This document shows positions 31,419 to 39,746 of a DNA stretch of 64,000 bases, in pieces. The notes beneath the pieces are model-generated. The model worked only from the letters and a program-made list of their open reading frames with translations. It did not search any database and was not told the origin of the DNA. This stretch comes from Alphaproteobacteria bacterium (GTDB taxonomy: Bacteria > Pseudomonadota > Alphaproteobacteria > Sphingomonadales > Emcibacteraceae): positions 37,211-101,210 of the forward strand of contig NVTE01000008.1 of the NCBI GenBank assembly GCA_002401455.1, given 5' to 3'. How positions within the stretch are numbered: the first letter of the stretch is position 1; each line of letters begins with the position of its first letter. Position numbers and translations under genes: made by a program.

Positions 31419-31488
31419 ATTCCCTATGGGGATAAACTGCTCTACCATGCCCCCTGAATTATAATATCTGTGTTTTGTGGGAAAATTT

Positions 31489-32682
31489 ATGAATAAATTT
31501 TTGAAAGTTACCGGGGCGATGCTGTTCTTTGTCGTCATGGTTTTTGGCGTCATTATCGCCTTTAATCTGGAACAGGTTCACCGGCTTCATGCGGCTATGA
31601 CCCTGTTTGAAAAAGACAAGATCGTCTATAACTTCACCCATATGGAAGAGTTATTCCTGACCAACCCGGTCAAACGCGCCGGCCCCGTCTTTAGCTTTGG
31701 CCAGGCCCCGGGCGCGTTACCGGAAAATTTCACCTACAAGGGCCAGACCATTGACACAAATGAGTTTCTGGAGCGGCGGGCGACCACCGCCCTGTTGGTG
31801 ATCAAGGATGATGACATCAACTTTGAAAACTATTATCAGGGCATGAAGGACACCGACCTGCGCATTTCATGGTCCATGGCCAAATCCTTCACCGTGACCC
31901 TGTTCGGCATTGCGGTCCATGACGGTCTGATCGACATTAATGCCCCCGTAGAACAATATCTACCGGAAATGACGGGCACCGGTTACGCCGGCGTTCCCAT
32001 CCGGGATGTGCTGCAAATGTCATCAGGTGTGCTGTGGAATGAGGATTACGCCGACTTTTATTCCGACATCAACCGCATGGGCCGGATTCTCGCTGTTGGC
32101 GGCTCCCTTGATGAGTTCACCACCACCCTGACCGCCGAAAAGCCTTCGGGCCAGGAATTCCATTATGTCTCCATGGACACCCATATCATCAGCATGATTG
32201 TTCGGCGGGTGACAGGCAAAAGCCTGATTGAGCTGGTCGAACAGAATATCTGGTCCAGGATCGGCATGGAGGCTGATGCCAACTGGATTACCGATTCTAA
32301 AGGGGTTGAGTTTGCCCTCGGCGGCCTCAATGTGCGGACTCGCGACTATGCCCGCTTTGGCCGGCTGTACCTGAACAATGGCAACTGGAACGGCGAACAG
32401 ATTGTACCAGCCGCCTGGGTCAAGGCCGTGACCACACCGTCCTCGGCCCATAATCAACCCGGACCCAATAAGTTTGGCTACGGTTTTCAGTGGTGGCTCG
32501 GTCCCGATGCCCGTCCCGGCGAATTCCTCGCCGTTGGGGTTTACGGCCAGTTCATCTATATCAACCAGCCGGAAAATATCGTCATCGTCAAGAATTCAGC
32601 CGACCGGCATTTCATGAATAAAATCGGCTCCAAACATGAAGCAGTATCTTTCTTCCGCGCCATAACCGATAAATTGCATTAG
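31489..32682 (+). CDS. Membrane-anchored serine hydrolase, class C beta-lactamase/esterase family
   Basis: A PBP-like serine hydrolase anchored by one N-terminal helix (residues 8-27) and facing the periplasm. The SxxK motif is SMAK at residues 129-132 inside ISWSMAKSFT. The HYVSMDTHI segment probably supplies the tyrosine motif. At 397 residues it matches esterase- or 6-aminohexanoate-hydrolase-like members more than true beta-lactamases. ATG 31489 is chosen; an in-frame GTG lies 4 codons earlier. It is transcribed alone between two terminators. The substrate is unknown. Confidence 0.82.
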   Translation: MNKFLKVTGAMLFFVVMVFGVIIAFNLEQVHRLHAAMTLFEKDKIVYNFTHMEELFLTNPVKRAGPVFSFGQAPGALPENFTYKGQTIDTNEFLERRATTALLVIKDDDINFENYYQGMKDTDLRISWSMAKSFTVTLFGIAVHDGLIDINAPVEQYLPEMTGTGYAGVPIRDVLQMSSGVLWNEDYADFYSDINRMGRILAVGGSLDEFTTTLTAEKPSGQEFHYVSMDTHIISMIVRRVTGKSLIELVEQNIWSRIGMEADANWITDSKGVEFALGGLNVRTRDYARFGRLYLNNGNWNGEQIVPAAWVKAVTTPSSAHNQPGPNKFGYGFQWWLGPDARPGEFLAVGVYGQFIYINQPENIVIVKNSADRHFMNKIGSKHEAVSFFRAITDKLH

Positions 32683-32708
32683 AAACGCGTTAGAGTTCCA
32701 AACAACAA

Positions 32709-32740
32709 AAGGCGGCCTCCGTAATCCGGGGCCGCCTTAA
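32709..32740. terminator. Terminator between convergent genes
   Basis: AAGGCGGCC (32709-32717) pairs with GGCCGCCTT (32730-32738). It lies between the plus-strand serine hydrolase and the minus-strand DUF4198 gene; a T4 run follows on the minus strand and a shorter one on the plus strand, so it may serve both. Confidence 0.75.
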
Positions 32741-32786
32741 TCGTATCATAGCCTCCCGGAATGCCCACATTTCCCGGCCGTCGATG

Positions 32787-33617
32787 TTATTTAACCTGGA
32801 AAGTCACCGTCCCCCAGTCAGACTGATAATCGGCATCGGGGTCAGTAATTTTTTCCATATGGATCAGGGAAATATACCAGTTACCGGGTTTTTGAATCTT
32901 GAACGTCGCCCGGCCATTAGCGTCTGTGCGCAGTTTATAGGCATTCAGGTGGCCCCCACTGGTATCATGGCCATGAAACCCTTCATAGCTAACATAAACT
33001 AACTGAGAGGCGATAGGCTTGCCCTCAAACAGAACCTGGAAGCCAAGATCATCATTCACGTTCAGGTCAGTGGGATTTTCATTGACCAGAATTTCAATGG
33101 GATAGCCCAGGTTTTTCTTGTAATCATCCGTGCGCGTGTCACCCACCTGGAAAATAGTCCGGACATGTTTGGAATAACGCTCACGCACTTGCTTGAGGGT
33201 ATTATTTTTCTCAAAATCTTTCAGGGTATCAAGGATACCGTCATGCTTGAGATAGCCGGTAAAATCTTCGATCGACAGAGTGATAGTCGCGGCATTGGTC
33301 GATACACCCGCCACATAAGTCCCGGCCTCAGCGGTTTTGATGTTCAGAAATGAGATATTGTTGCTATCAAACCATTGATCATTTGAGGGATGTGTTGTTG
33401 TGCCATTATGGACAAAACTGACATCATTCATCCGGTCTCGACCAACGGAATTGGCACTTTTATCGAAGGTTCCTGTGAACAACTGAAGAAAACTGTTCGT
33501 GTTGGGGGCCAGGGTGTAGTCATTCGCCTTGAGAAACATCTCATGGGCCGAGGCCGGTCCGGTTGACGCCACGATGATAGAACTGCATATGACGGCGTTT
33601 AATAGAAATTTTTTCAT
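32787..33617 (-). CDS. DUF4198 family exported protein
   Basis: A periplasmic protein of 276 residues with signal peptide MKKFLLNAVICSSIIVASTGPASA and the family start HEMFLKANDYTLAPN. The mature part is all-beta, ending in an Ig-like strand set (GRATFKIQKPGNWYISLIHMEK). DUF4198 proteins are often encoded with metal or cobalamin uptake genes, and the mature N-terminal His is a plausible metal ligand; no such genes are adjacent here. ATG 33617 has GAGGAAAA upstream. Confidence 0.82.
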   Translation of the reverse strand: MKKFLLNAVICSSIIVASTGPASAHEMFLKANDYTLAPNTNSFLQLFTGTFDKSANSVGRDRMNDVSFVHNGTTTHPSNDQWFDSNNISFLNIKTAEAGTYVAGVSTNAATITLSIEDFTGYLKHDGILDTLKDFEKNNTLKQVRERYSKHVRTIFQVGDTRTDDYKKNLGYPIEILVNENPTDLNVNDDLGFQVLFEGKPIASQLVYVSYEGFHGHDTSGGHLNAYKLRTDANGRATFKIQKPGNWYISLIHMEKITDPDADYQSDWGTVTFQVK

Positions 33618-33837
33618 TATCTTTTTCCTCTGCAAAACTAACTCTTAAGATTAAAATACGACCCCCAATCAACACTGCCAGACATTACATCCCCCTGGCC
33701 TCACCAGCTGTATAGACAAGCTTGGTTGGACCATGCCCACATATTCCGGGCCTGTCAATATTAAACCTATCGTGCATCGGTTTTTATCTGGGAATTTTAT
33801 CGACCTGAATTTCAAGAAGAGAACCAATATACCGGGC

Positions 33838-33870
33838 CAAAAAAAAACGGCCTCCGCAAAGGGGGCCGTC
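33838..33870 (-). terminator. Terminator of the PEP-CTERM gene
   Basis: On the minus strand ACGGCC (33864-33869) pairs with GGCCGT (33847-33852) and is followed by at least nine T, 25 bases after the stop at 33895. Bases 33618-33837 hold nothing else that I can support. Confidence 0.85.
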
Positions 33871-33894
33871 TTATTCATACGCTCAGACTTTAGT

Positions 33895-34725
33895 TTATCT
33901 TCGGCGTTTCCGCGCGAGGCCAAGTCCCATCAAACCCAGGCCCAGAAGGGCCATGGGGGCTGGCTCAGGGAGAGTAACTTCATCTTTTGCGGCAGGAGCA
34001 ACATAAGCAAAATTCCTTAACGCCGCATTATAGGCACCGACACCAGTCGTGGCCTCATTGCTCCAGGCACTTTCAGTGCCCCGATCAGGTGCCCCAGCAC
34101 TAATAAAGGCAATCTCACCTTCACCAACAGTCCGTATACTCCACTGACATCCGCCAGGAACAGAACTTGCGGCAACACATACAGTTTCTGAACCCAAGCC
34201 ATACAGGGTATCCCAATCATTCCAGATTGCTCCTAAAGGCAATATTCCCTGAATATCAAACACCCCGGTAGAAAGGCTGTTTTCCCCTGTGACAGGACCA
34301 GGATTGCGCAACCCTCCCCAGTCTGTACTAGACGTTCCACCCAAGAAAGTGACCAGGTAATAATCCGGGGGACTGGCGATTGCATCATGACCAGTTACAA
34401 AAACCCTTCCCCCAGCGATAACATACGCCATCAAGTCGGTAAACTGAGCAGCATCATGGATATTTCCTGACCCAGAACCCGACGCATTCCAAAAAATTGA
34501 ATCATAGATACTGAGATCACCGATCAGATCAGTGTTGATAGCCGTGGTGCTATCATAACCCCCCGTCAGAGACGTCACCGAATGGCCATCCCCCGTCAGA
34601 ACGGTCGCAATAGAATCATCGCCGTTAAGAACATCATGAACATAAAGGATCGTTGAAGCCTGTACTGCCCCACTGATACAGAGTAATGATACCCCTAATA
34701 TCAGGCCAAAAAATCTTTTTCCCAA
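33895..34725 (-). CDS. PEP-CTERM sorting-signal protein
   Basis: An exported protein with a signal peptide (GKRFFGLILGVSLLCISGAVQA) and a C-terminal PEP-CTERM tail: PEPAPMALLGLGLMGLGLARKRRR in overall form, that is a PEP motif, a membrane helix and an Arg-rich end. Exosortase would cut and anchor or release it. The middle (SILYVHDVLNGDDSIATVLTG and following) looks like a small Rossmann or flavodoxin-like domain. The start is a TTG with GGGAG six bases upstream; no ATG fits. No exosortase gene is in the window. It stands alone with its own terminator. Confidence 0.85.
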   Translation of the reverse strand: MGKRFFGLILGVSLLCISGAVQASTILYVHDVLNGDDSIATVLTGDGHSVTSLTGGYDSTTAINTDLIGDLSIYDSIFWNASGSGSGNIHDAAQFTDLMAYVIAGGRVFVTGHDAIASPPDYYLVTFLGGTSSTDWGGLRNPGPVTGENSLSTGVFDIQGILPLGAIWNDWDTLYGLGSETVCVAASSVPGGCQWSIRTVGEGEIAFISAGAPDRGTESAWSNEATTGVGAYNAALRNFAYVAPAAKDEVTLPEPAPMALLGLGLMGLGLARKRRR

Positions 34726-34914
34726 AACAAACTCCCAAAAACCAACCTAAACAGCACAAATATTATTTATACTTATCTAATTATTATACGTCCAAAATCC
34801 TGGAAAACAGCAGAATCTGTATTCTGTAATTTCTCCTCATAAAGCATACTGGAAAAATTGTAAAGAAATCCAAAATATTGCCCGATAATTTAATACTTTT
34901 ACATGAAAAACTCT

Positions 34915-35803
34915 TCACCTGATGTGCTTCTTCTGCCGATAGCTTAAGGCTTCAGAGATATTGAATTTGCTGATGTCGGCCCGGTCTTCAAGATCGGCCA
35001 GGGTGCGGGCAACACGCAGAATGCGGTGATAGCCGCGAGCCGTCAGTTTCATGACCTCAATGGCCTGGGACAGGATTTCCTTACCGGCTTTATCCAGGCT
35101 GGCCACCGCCTCCAATGCCTCCCCGTCCACTTCCGCATTACAGCGCACTTTGTCTAGTCCCATGGTCTGGTATCTATCGGTCTGGATCTGGCGGGCGGCC
35201 ATCACCCGGGCGGCCACATCCGCGCTGCCTTCGCTTGGGGTTGGCAGGGTCAGGTCACGGGCACTGACCGCCGGAACCTCAATATGAATATCAAAGCGGT
35301 CCATCATGGGTCCAGATATTTTCGATTGGTAATCCACGGCGCAGCGGGGTGCCCGACTACAGGCTTGGGCCGGATCATCCAGATAGCCACAACGACAAGG
35401 GTTCATGGCCGCCACTAGCTGAAAACGGGCCGGATAGGTGACATGACGGTTGGCCCGGGCGACCACTGCCTCGCCGGTTTCGATGGGCTGGCGCAGGCTG
35501 TCGAGTACATTGCGGTGAAATTCTGGTAGTTCATCAAGGAACAATATCCCCCGGTGGGCCAGGGAAATCTCGCCCGGCCTGGCCTTCATTCCGCCACCAA
35601 CCAGCGCCGCCATGGAGGCCGAATGATGGGGATTACGAAAGGGACGGGTTCGAGTGATCCGTCCCCCGGTCAAATGGCCTGAGATCGAAGCGATCATACT
35701 GACTTCAAGCACCTCTTCCGGGGTCATCGGTGGTAATATTCCCGGAAGGCGCGCTGCCAGCATGGACTTGCCCGACCCTGGCGGCCCGACCATGCACAGG
35801 TTA
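34915..35803 (-). pseudogene. comM: comM (yifB) C-terminal fragment, cut by the mobile element
   Basis: About 295 codons of the ComM AAA+ helicase, which drives branch migration during natural transformation. It begins at the element junction in the strand leading to Walker A (GPPGSGKSMLAARLPGILPP) and continues with the Mg-chelatase-like core (ILFLDELPEFHRNVLDSLRQP, AAMNPCRCGY) to a normal C-terminus. The N-terminal half lies at 54091-54731. Reading through the shared repeat restores GGHNLCMVGPPGSGK and a protein of about 505 residues, the usual ComM size. An ATG at 35793 survives, so a truncated ATPase could be made, but the N-terminal domain is missing. Confidence 0.93.
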
Positions 35804-35805
35804 TG
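35792..35805. repeat. Left attachment site core
   Basis: ATGCACAGGTTATG, matched at the right end with one difference (A for G at position 9). On its left is comM coding sequence, and on its right begins the arm GGTTTATTTAACC (35805-35817), which is nearly the reverse complement of the right-end arm GGGTAAACAAGCC. Confidence 0.85.
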
Positions 35806-35811
35806 GTTTAT

Positions 35812-36006
35812 TTAACCGGAAGGGTTCTTATTTAACTTCTGGTGTTCGATTATATCCCCCATAATACGATCCCATTCAATCCCACCCCCAACGTCATCCG
35901 CCTCAACCATTCGTGCCAACTGGATCAGGGAGTATCCAAGAGCTTCCTCGCCGTGTTCCTTTATGATCTGATGGGCAGTGATTTTGATTTTGTCATCTTG
36001 AATAAC
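35812..36006 (-). pseudogene. Small ORF without a proper start, possible remnant
   Basis: A frame of 64 codons reads like a real alpha-helical protein (ITAHQIIKEHGEEALGYSL, then VEADDVGGGIEWDRIMGDII) similar in style to short helical proteins common in alphaproteobacterial mobile regions. It is open only from codon GTT after an in-frame TGA, with no ATG, GTG or TTG until residue 29 or later. It is either 5'-truncated or starts at a rare ATT (36003). It lies at the very end of the element. Confidence 0.4.
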
Positions 36007-36073
36007 TCATTCTCCCGCGTTGTATTCCTGAGTAATGCAGTCCCTACTCCGAGACCTGTAGTTATACCTCAGG

Positions 36074-37195
36074 TTAAAATACCTGATTTGTCCTTAATGA
36101 TCGTATGTTCTTGTGAATTGGCATGCCGCATCCCTTGAGTATTTCCTTCACAAGTTTAATGGGATATTTAACATGTAGAAACTCACCTTCGTTTGAACAT
36201 CTAAGACGAACTTGTCGGAAATACTTCCCGCTAGAAACCGGTACAGTCGCCATGGCCTCCCACTGTTCTGCCTCGTCATAAATTGTAACGATATTCATTA
36301 AAGTAGTATTCTTCGATATTGATACTGATTTCTTAAGAATTTCAGCATCGGTTTTTACAGCCTCCTTACCGTCCAAGTTGGCCAAAGATGGAATAACTAT
36401 AAGATCGTCTCTAGCACTGTCTTCATCAACAAACCTGCAATACATATTGTCTTCATGGTAGAACAACTTGACTAAACATCTATCAAATCCGAAACGATAA
36501 GAATCTCCACTTTCTTTATGGACAGTCCAGAAAAGGTACAAGATATCATCTACTTTATTAAAACCTCCGCCATCTGCCCACATCGTTTCAAGTGCGCCTC
36601 CCCAACTATTATCTAAACCATAACCGCTTTGCATTTGTAGAGCCGTCAAACTTCCAGACAAAGATTTTGCTAAACCAACAATATCCTCGCCACTCTTTAT
36701 ATCTTGGGAAATATTTAATGAGCTTCCAGATACATAGTGACCGATATGCCCCAAATAATCTCCGGCACCACTTCCAGCATAATTGATTTCTCCGAACCCC
36801 GGCATGTCCATAGTATCGACACCATGGCAACTACAGACACCTTGGGTTCCCTCCATACACATGAGAATGACGCTTGTATTAGCTCCCAATTTCGAACTTA
36901 ACTCATCATCGTCACATAATAAAAGCGGAGGCATATACTTAGCCTTTTCACATAATAGCTCATGAAATTCTTTTATTTCGCTCAAACTTCCTGCCCATGC
37001 AAAAGCAACTTGCGGGGTTACTATTACCAATTTCTGAACTAATTTAGTCACATAGATAGTACAGTTTCCGCCATTTACTTTTCGTCGAACAGGCAACTTG
37101 ACTTCATTTTCTGCTTTATCAACTCGACACGTTATCAATGCATCTCCATGGAAAATCGGCGTTCCACCCAAATTATAATTAATAATTATGGTCAC
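36074..37195 (-). CDS. Proteasome/HslV-like N-terminal-threonine hydrolase homologue
   Basis: A 373-residue protein whose first ~100 residues resemble the HslV/proteasome-beta fold. After removal of the initiator Met the chain starts TIIINY, like the TTIVSV of HslV. GD with Asp at position 17 of the mature chain matches the HslV AGDG aspartate, a lysine at mature position 32 is near the catalytic K33, VAFAWAG parallels VIAGFAG, and GSGAGDYL parallels the later GSG turn. The GTG start has AAGGA upstream. About 200 extra C-terminal residues have no match I know. No HslU-type unfoldase is nearby. It lies downstream of the S1/P1 nuclease gene by 26 bases, probably in the same transcript. Assignment rests on motif reading and is moderate. 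Confidence 0.55.
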   Translation of the reverse strand: MTIIINYNLGGTPIFHGDALITCRVDKAENEVKLPVRRKVNGGNCTIYVTKLVQKLVIVTPQVAFAWAGSLSEIKEFHELLCEKAKYMPPLLLCDDDELSSKLGANTSVILMCMEGTQGVCSCHGVDTMDMPGFGEINYAGSGAGDYLGHIGHYVSGSSLNISQDIKSGEDIVGLAKSLSGSLTALQMQSGYGLDNSWGGALETMWADGGGFNKVDDILYLFWTVHKESGDSYRFGFDRCLVKLFYHEDNMYCRFVDEDSARDDLIVIPSLANLDGKEAVKTDAEILKKSVSISKNTTLMNIVTIYDEAEQWEAMATVPVSSGKYFRQVRLRCSNEGEFLHVKYPIKLVKEILKGCGMPIHKNIRSLRTNQVF

Positions 37196-37221
37196 TTGAA
37201 GTCCTTATAAATCTGTGTCAG

Positions 37222-38085
37222 CTATCGGCTCAAAGCGCCATCCAGTACCTTAGCCAGCCGCACAGCAGCCTGCTTCAATCGCCTTTTTATCACCTCAAGG
37301 TTCTTGTGTTGATACTGAGCGGACAAGAATACTTTTCCCTGAGGTTTCCGGCAGGTACCTTGGTCGTCCTCGCAGTACTTTGTGCTGGACCTCCTGACTA
37401 TTTTCAGGGACTCTCTAGCCCACGTCTTGGCCCCACTAGTCGCCCATGTTGTCGGGGCGTCCTCTTTGATCTCTGCGAGCAACTCCGCAACCAGCTGGGC
37501 CTCTGTGGCCTTTGACTTATTGATGATACACTTGTCCCAAACTGAATGAATGTTATTGCAGCCGGGGTAGCCCGACACAGACACCTTATTACCCCCAAGG
37601 TCATCCTTAAAGGACACATGCAGAGGCTGGTGGATATCTCCTAGCCAATGCCCGAGGAACATAGCGGCCTGAGCTTTTATCCAATCATCGCCGCCGTTCT
37701 CCAATTCATCAGAGTGATGCTTAACACCCCAGACAACACAGGCCTCGTTGCAGTCCTCATCGGTTACCTTGGTAGCATCACGGGCCACATTGACATAATG
37801 CCACCTCTTAAATTCTTTGTACTCTGACCACCGTTTAATAGCATCCGGCCAGACACATGAAGAAGCATAAGAAACCGCATCATCCTGCCCCTTCCTCTGG
37901 TAGGCATTCAGTGCCTTCTTGTGGTTTGCAGGTATACTTGAGAGGAGCGTATCAATCTTGGCCTGTGTGGTGGGACTGCTAAGCTGATAGGCCATCTCAC
38001 AGACTATCCTGTGTCCTTTTTGGCTGAGGGCCTGTGCGTTGGAAATACTGACAACAAGAGTAATTATGGAAAGTAGATACTTCAT
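37222..38085 (-). CDS. Exported S1/P1-family nuclease
   Basis: A zinc-dependent single-strand nuclease/3'-nucleotidase secreted to the periplasm or medium. Signal peptide MKYLLSIITLVVSISNAQA is followed by LSQKGH, where the mature N-terminal Trp of classical S1/P1 is absent but H25 is kept. The core FLGHWLGDIHQPLH (H146, D150, H152) and DDLGGN supply the remaining zinc ligands, and H96 is in the RWHYVNVA segment. At 287 residues it fits. AAGGGGA precedes the ATG. It lies between the MBL-fold gene and the HslV-like gene. Such enzymes degrade extracellular DNA and RNA or recover phosphate. Confidence 0.88.
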   Translation of the reverse strand: MKYLLSIITLVVSISNAQALSQKGHRIVCEMAYQLSSPTTQAKIDTLLSSIPANHKKALNAYQRKGQDDAVSYASSCVWPDAIKRWSEYKEFKRWHYVNVARDATKVTDEDCNEACVVWGVKHHSDELENGGDDWIKAQAAMFLGHWLGDIHQPLHVSFKDDLGGNKVSVSGYPGCNNIHSVWDKCIINKSKATEAQLVAELLAEIKEDAPTTWATSGAKTWARESLKIVRRSSTKYCEDDQGTCRKPQGKVFLSAQYQHKNLEVIKRRLKQAAVRLAKVLDGALSR

Positions 38086-38199
38086 GTATCATTCCCCTTT
38101 TGTTTGAATTGCAGATAGTTTCGCAGATTCCCCCGCCAGTTGCAAACAAGTTTATAGAGGCATTCTGCTCACCGCTGGCAAGGATGTTATCGCCACTGC

Positions 38200-39504
38200 T
38201 TAGTGATGGGTTTCGATCACAGTTCCCTCAGATGACCCGCTGTACGCAAACAGGTCCCTCAGCTTACCTGAGCTATCTATCAGTGAGATTTCATCACCGC
38301 CGTTATTCAGGCTCATAGCTTGTCCATTCCGAACGAGAGATAACTGCATACCTGGGGGGAGCGAATGGCTGGCATTTAGTTCCCATGTTAGTCCAGCGGC
38401 ATCTCTCAGCACCCAACCTTCTAACGAGATGATATTTGTAGTGTTGTTCACAAGTACGACCACTTCTAAATCCTTATCTGAACCCACCGGATTTGGCAGA
38501 ACGCTTGCTATCAAAACACCCCCAGCACCACTTATGGCCTGTGTCACAGGTGGATCAATAAGAAATTCAATGCTAGTGGCACCATTGCGGTAAGAGACAG
38601 TGAAGGTACCTTTGGTTTGGTCTACATCTATCTGAATCGTTCCCTCAAAGTCTCTCGGATCAAGATCAGCGATAAACATATCTGGCACATTCCCACCAGT
38701 AGCGCCTACCTTTATTAATTTATTCGTTTGGAAGATTGTAGGGGTGGGGTTAAGTCCCTCCAGTGTATCAAGAGTTACCTGCCGTGGATGGCGATGCCCC
38801 CCATGGTCACCGTTGGAGATTACAACGACCTGAGGTAACATTACGTCCAAGAAGGCCTTGTCGGAGCTTGTATGTGACCCGTGATGATTGCCTTGGTAAA
38901 CATCGACGTTCTTTACAACATTGGTTGCAGCAATCTTCTGTTCGATTGGACTATGAATGTCGCCGCCTACAAACATAGAAAAGTTTCCGTACTCAATAAG
39001 CAAGGATGCACTGAGATCATTTTCATCATCAGTTGTTAGGGGGTGATTATCTCCGAGGACAGCACCGCTGGAAGAGATTGTCGTTATCTTCATGTCGGCA
39101 TCCAGCTTTATCAGCGTCCCCGGTACTAAGACAATAGCATCTTCACCAACGGAGGTCTGATACTCGTCAAACCGATCACCAGCTTCATCTTCTTTGTGGC
39201 CACGGTCATATGCCTGAATGACGGGAATACCGGCTGCAACGACTTCATCAATGCCTCCATAGTGATCTTCATGGTAATGCGTTGTGACGTAATGGTCTAT
39301 CCGGTTAAGCCCCTCAGCTTGCATAACAGCAACGATTTGGCGGCCCCTGCCATTACCCCCGCTGTCTATGAGCAGGGTGCGCCCATTGGGAGCGACTATC
39401 AGCGTTGCATCACCTTGGTTTACGTCGATATGGAATACTTTCAGTGTTTGCGCTGATGCAGCAAAGCAGTAAAATGTGAAAATACAAGCCAACAGATAAC
39501 GCAT
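38200..39504 (-). CDS. Exported MBL-fold hydrolase with C-terminal lamin-tail domain
   Basis: Signal peptide MRYLLACIFTFYCFAASAQ, then a ComEC/Rec2-type metallo-beta-lactamase domain: HYHEDH at residues 76-81, FHIDVNQGDATLI at the start, and later GNHHGSHTSSDKAFL. Residues about 330-434 form a beta-rich lamin-tail (LTD)-type domain (VLIASVLPNPVGSDKDLEVVVL, then LEGWVLRDAAG), often found on exported nucleases. GGGAGAAGGAT lies before the ATG. With the S1/P1 nuclease next door an extracellular nucleic-acid or nucleotide role is likely. The substrate is not known. Confidence 0.85.
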   Translation of the reverse strand: MRYLLACIFTFYCFAASAQTLKVFHIDVNQGDATLIVAPNGRTLLIDSGGNGRGRQIVAVMQAEGLNRIDHYVTTHYHEDHYGGIDEVVAAGIPVIQAYDRGHKEDEAGDRFDEYQTSVGEDAIVLVPGTLIKLDADMKITTISSSGAVLGDNHPLTTDDENDLSASLLIEYGNFSMFVGGDIHSPIEQKIAATNVVKNVDVYQGNHHGSHTSSDKAFLDVMLPQVVVISNGDHGGHRHPRQVTLDTLEGLNPTPTIFQTNKLIKVGATGGNVPDMFIADLDPRDFEGTIQIDVDQTKGTFTVSYRNGATSIEFLIDPPVTQAISGAGGVLIASVLPNPVGSDKDLEVVVLVNNTTNIISLEGWVLRDAAGLTWELNASHSLPPGMQLSLVRNGQAMSLNNGGDEISLIDSSGKLRDLFAYSGSSEGTVIETHH

Positions 39505-39746
39505 TATCCTTCTCCCTATCAGGTATACATCCTGTGGAATATATCATACAGAATTAAACAACCATAACGTTATTGTTGAATACCCTCTGGGCGGACGCTA
39601 AAATATTCAAAAGTAGGAGGGTAAAGGGATAAACCAGAAGTGGGACAAGGCCCCCTCATGATTTCTAGCAATAGTCATGAAGTGGCCAAGCCGATACGGG
39701 CTGGTCTCAACTTTATTGGGAAGCCACTAAGCCTGAGGTTCACTTT

